DNA from: Palsa-506 sp963836355
GTDB lineage: Bacteria > Actinomycetota > Actinomycetes > Streptosporangiales > Streptosporangiaceae
NCBI GenBank assembly: GCA_963836355.1
Contig: CAWIJO010000029.1
Coordinates: 408,246 to 472,245 of the forward strand
DNA length: 64,000 nt
Reading direction: 5' to 3'
Part shown: one piece after another, positions 62,947 through 64,000 of the stretch
Layout: every line of letters begins with the position of its first letter
Position numbering within the stretch: position 1 is the stretch's first letter
The notes under the pieces: generated by a model
Told to the model about the DNA's origin: nothing
What the model saw: only the letters and a program-made list of their open reading frames with translations
Databases searched by the model: none
Program-made: the position numbers and the translations under genes

Positions 62947-64000
62947 ATGCCGGATGACGACCTGAACGCGCAGACACCGCACGCCGAGCCTGGCTCGGAG
63001 GCCACCTCGCCGAGGGTCGACTTCCGGGTGCTTCCGCAACGCTACAAGCACTGGCAGCTGGCGTGCGATGGACCGGTCGCGACACTGACGATGAACGTCG
63101 ACGAGCGGGGCGGGCTGGTGCCCGGGTACGAGCTGAAGATGAACTCATACGACCTCGGCGTGGACATCGAGCTCTACGATCTGGTCCAGCGGCTGCGGTT
63201 CGAGCATCCCGAGGTACGTGCCGTCGTGGTCACCAGCGGCAAGGACAAGATCTTCTGCGCCGGCGCGAACATTCGCATGCTTGCCACCTATCGCACCCGT
63301 GGAAGGTGAACTTCTGCAAGTTCACCAACGAGACCCGAAACGGCATTGAGGACGCGACTGCCAGCTCGGACCAGACATACCTGGCGGCAGTGAACGGGAC
63401 AGCGTCTGGCGGCGGCTACGAGCTGGCGCTGGCATGCGAGCACATTATGCTTGTCGATGACCGCTCCTCGGCCGTGGCGCTGCCAGAGCTGCCGCTCCTG
63501 GGAGTGCTGCCGGGCACCGGCGGGCTTACCCGGGTCGTCGACAAGCGCCACGTGCGCCGCGACCTGGCTGATTACTTCGCCACCAGGTCCGAGGGCGTTG
63601 GCGGGAAGAAAGCCGTCCAGTGGCGGCTCGTCGACGAAGCCGTCCCGCGCGCCCAATGGGACAAGATCGTCGCGCAACGGTCACGGGAACTGGCTGAGCA
63701 TTCCAGCGCGGGCGACGTGGCGGGCATCGAGCTGACCCCGCTGCCCAAGACCCGCACCGCTAAAGGAATCTCCTACGAGTACGTGGCAGCCACCCTCGAT
63801 CGCGCCCGGGGGGTCGCTGAGATCACCATCCCCGGCCCCGGAGCCGACGTCCCAGCCGACATCGCTAAGGTGCACGCGCAAGGCGCCGGCTTCTGGGCCC
63901 TGGCCATGACCCGGGAGCTGGACGACCTGATCCTGGACCTGCGGACCAACGAGCTGGAGCTCGGCAACCTGGGTGTTCCGCACGCGCGGCAGCGCGCAGC
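62947..64000 (+). pseudogene. boxC: Benzoyl-CoA-dihydrodiol lyase, frameshifted, cut by window end
   Basis: BoxC cleaves the epoxide/dihydrodiol ring product in the hybrid aerobic benzoate pathway. The first frame (ATG 62947, GAGG 6 nt before) gives MNSYDLGVDIELYDLVQRL and DKIFCAGANIRMLA, then stops at 63307. One base change near 63288-63295 restores SHPWKVNFCKFTNETRNGIE, GGGYELALACEHIMLVDDRS and LPELPLLGVLPGTGGLTRVV. Near 63964-63968 an extra base again breaks the frame before TWVFRT. The window holds about two thirds of the usual length. Two single-base lesions in an otherwise well-conserved gene suggest recent decay or sequence error. Confidence 0.8.

Overview
The window is about 70% GC, uses GTG and TTG starts freely and has a gene order typical of Actinomycetota: purN-purH-folD, etfB-etfA, iscS-mnmA, a methionine-synthase-like gene, ligA, gatCAB, serA, leuB, ilvE and gltX. 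An Asp23 envelope cluster, a decaprenyl-phosphate arabinose gene pair and a DUF2630 gene fit a filamentous actinomycete of the Streptosporangiales/Streptomycetales kind. The order is inferred from gene content, not from any search.

Region 1 (1-41,800) is chromosomal core. It runs from purine and folate genes (484-3642) through electron transfer flavoprotein (3875-5731), cysteine desulfurase and tRNA thiolation (5778-8235), NAD+ ligase (9301-11568), a GGDEF-EAL protein, the tRNA-dependent amidotransferase gatCAB (14113-17443), serine/leucine/branched-chain amino-acid genes (23447-27388), and a minus-strand block holding a two-component system, a DprE2-like reductase, a DPPR-synthase-like prenyltransferase, a phosphodiester glycosidase and threonine synthase (27474-34134). 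It ends with gltX, tRNA-Gln and tRNA-Glu. Decay runs through it: mnmA, a second GGDEF-EAL gene, an ASCH-like gene, a metG paralogue and a luxR gene carry frameshifts, a stop or internal deletions. In-frame or intergenic tandem repeats of 15-20 bp are frequent.

Region 2 (41,828-58,893) is a 17 kb island in the tRNA-Glu(CTC) gene. A perfect 76-bp direct repeat, running from the anticodon arm through the tRNA 3' end, marks both ends, and a diverged third copy of the adjoining sequence lies inside at about 50,878. I see no integrase. The island carries an IS1182-type and an IS110-type transposase, remnants of lsr2, tetR and dprA, tRNA-Ala 3' fragments, and two intact-looking modules. Module A (45,574-49,891) is an Asp23/AmaP-type envelope cluster divergent from an ECF sigma factor, whose coupled partner fuses a zinc anti-sigma-like motif to an Asp23-like domain; a perfect CRP-type palindrome lies between. 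Module B (54,492-58,408) is a two-gene unit: a NrtR-like Nudix/winged-helix region in one frame with an MTA/SAH-nucleosidase-like domain ending in a short glutamine/glycine motif, and a four-helix membrane protein beginning with the same motif. This looks like an amyloid-templated (RHIM/BASS-like) effector-receptor pair and is the most striking part of the window.

Region 3 (58,894-64,000) starts with remnants homologous to island genes (gntR, a small ORF, dprA) and continues into a catabolic operon: an acyl-CoA synthetase of the feruloyl-CoA synthase type, a thiolase-like protein and a frameshifted benzoyl-CoA-dihydrodiol lyase (boxC) cut by the window end.
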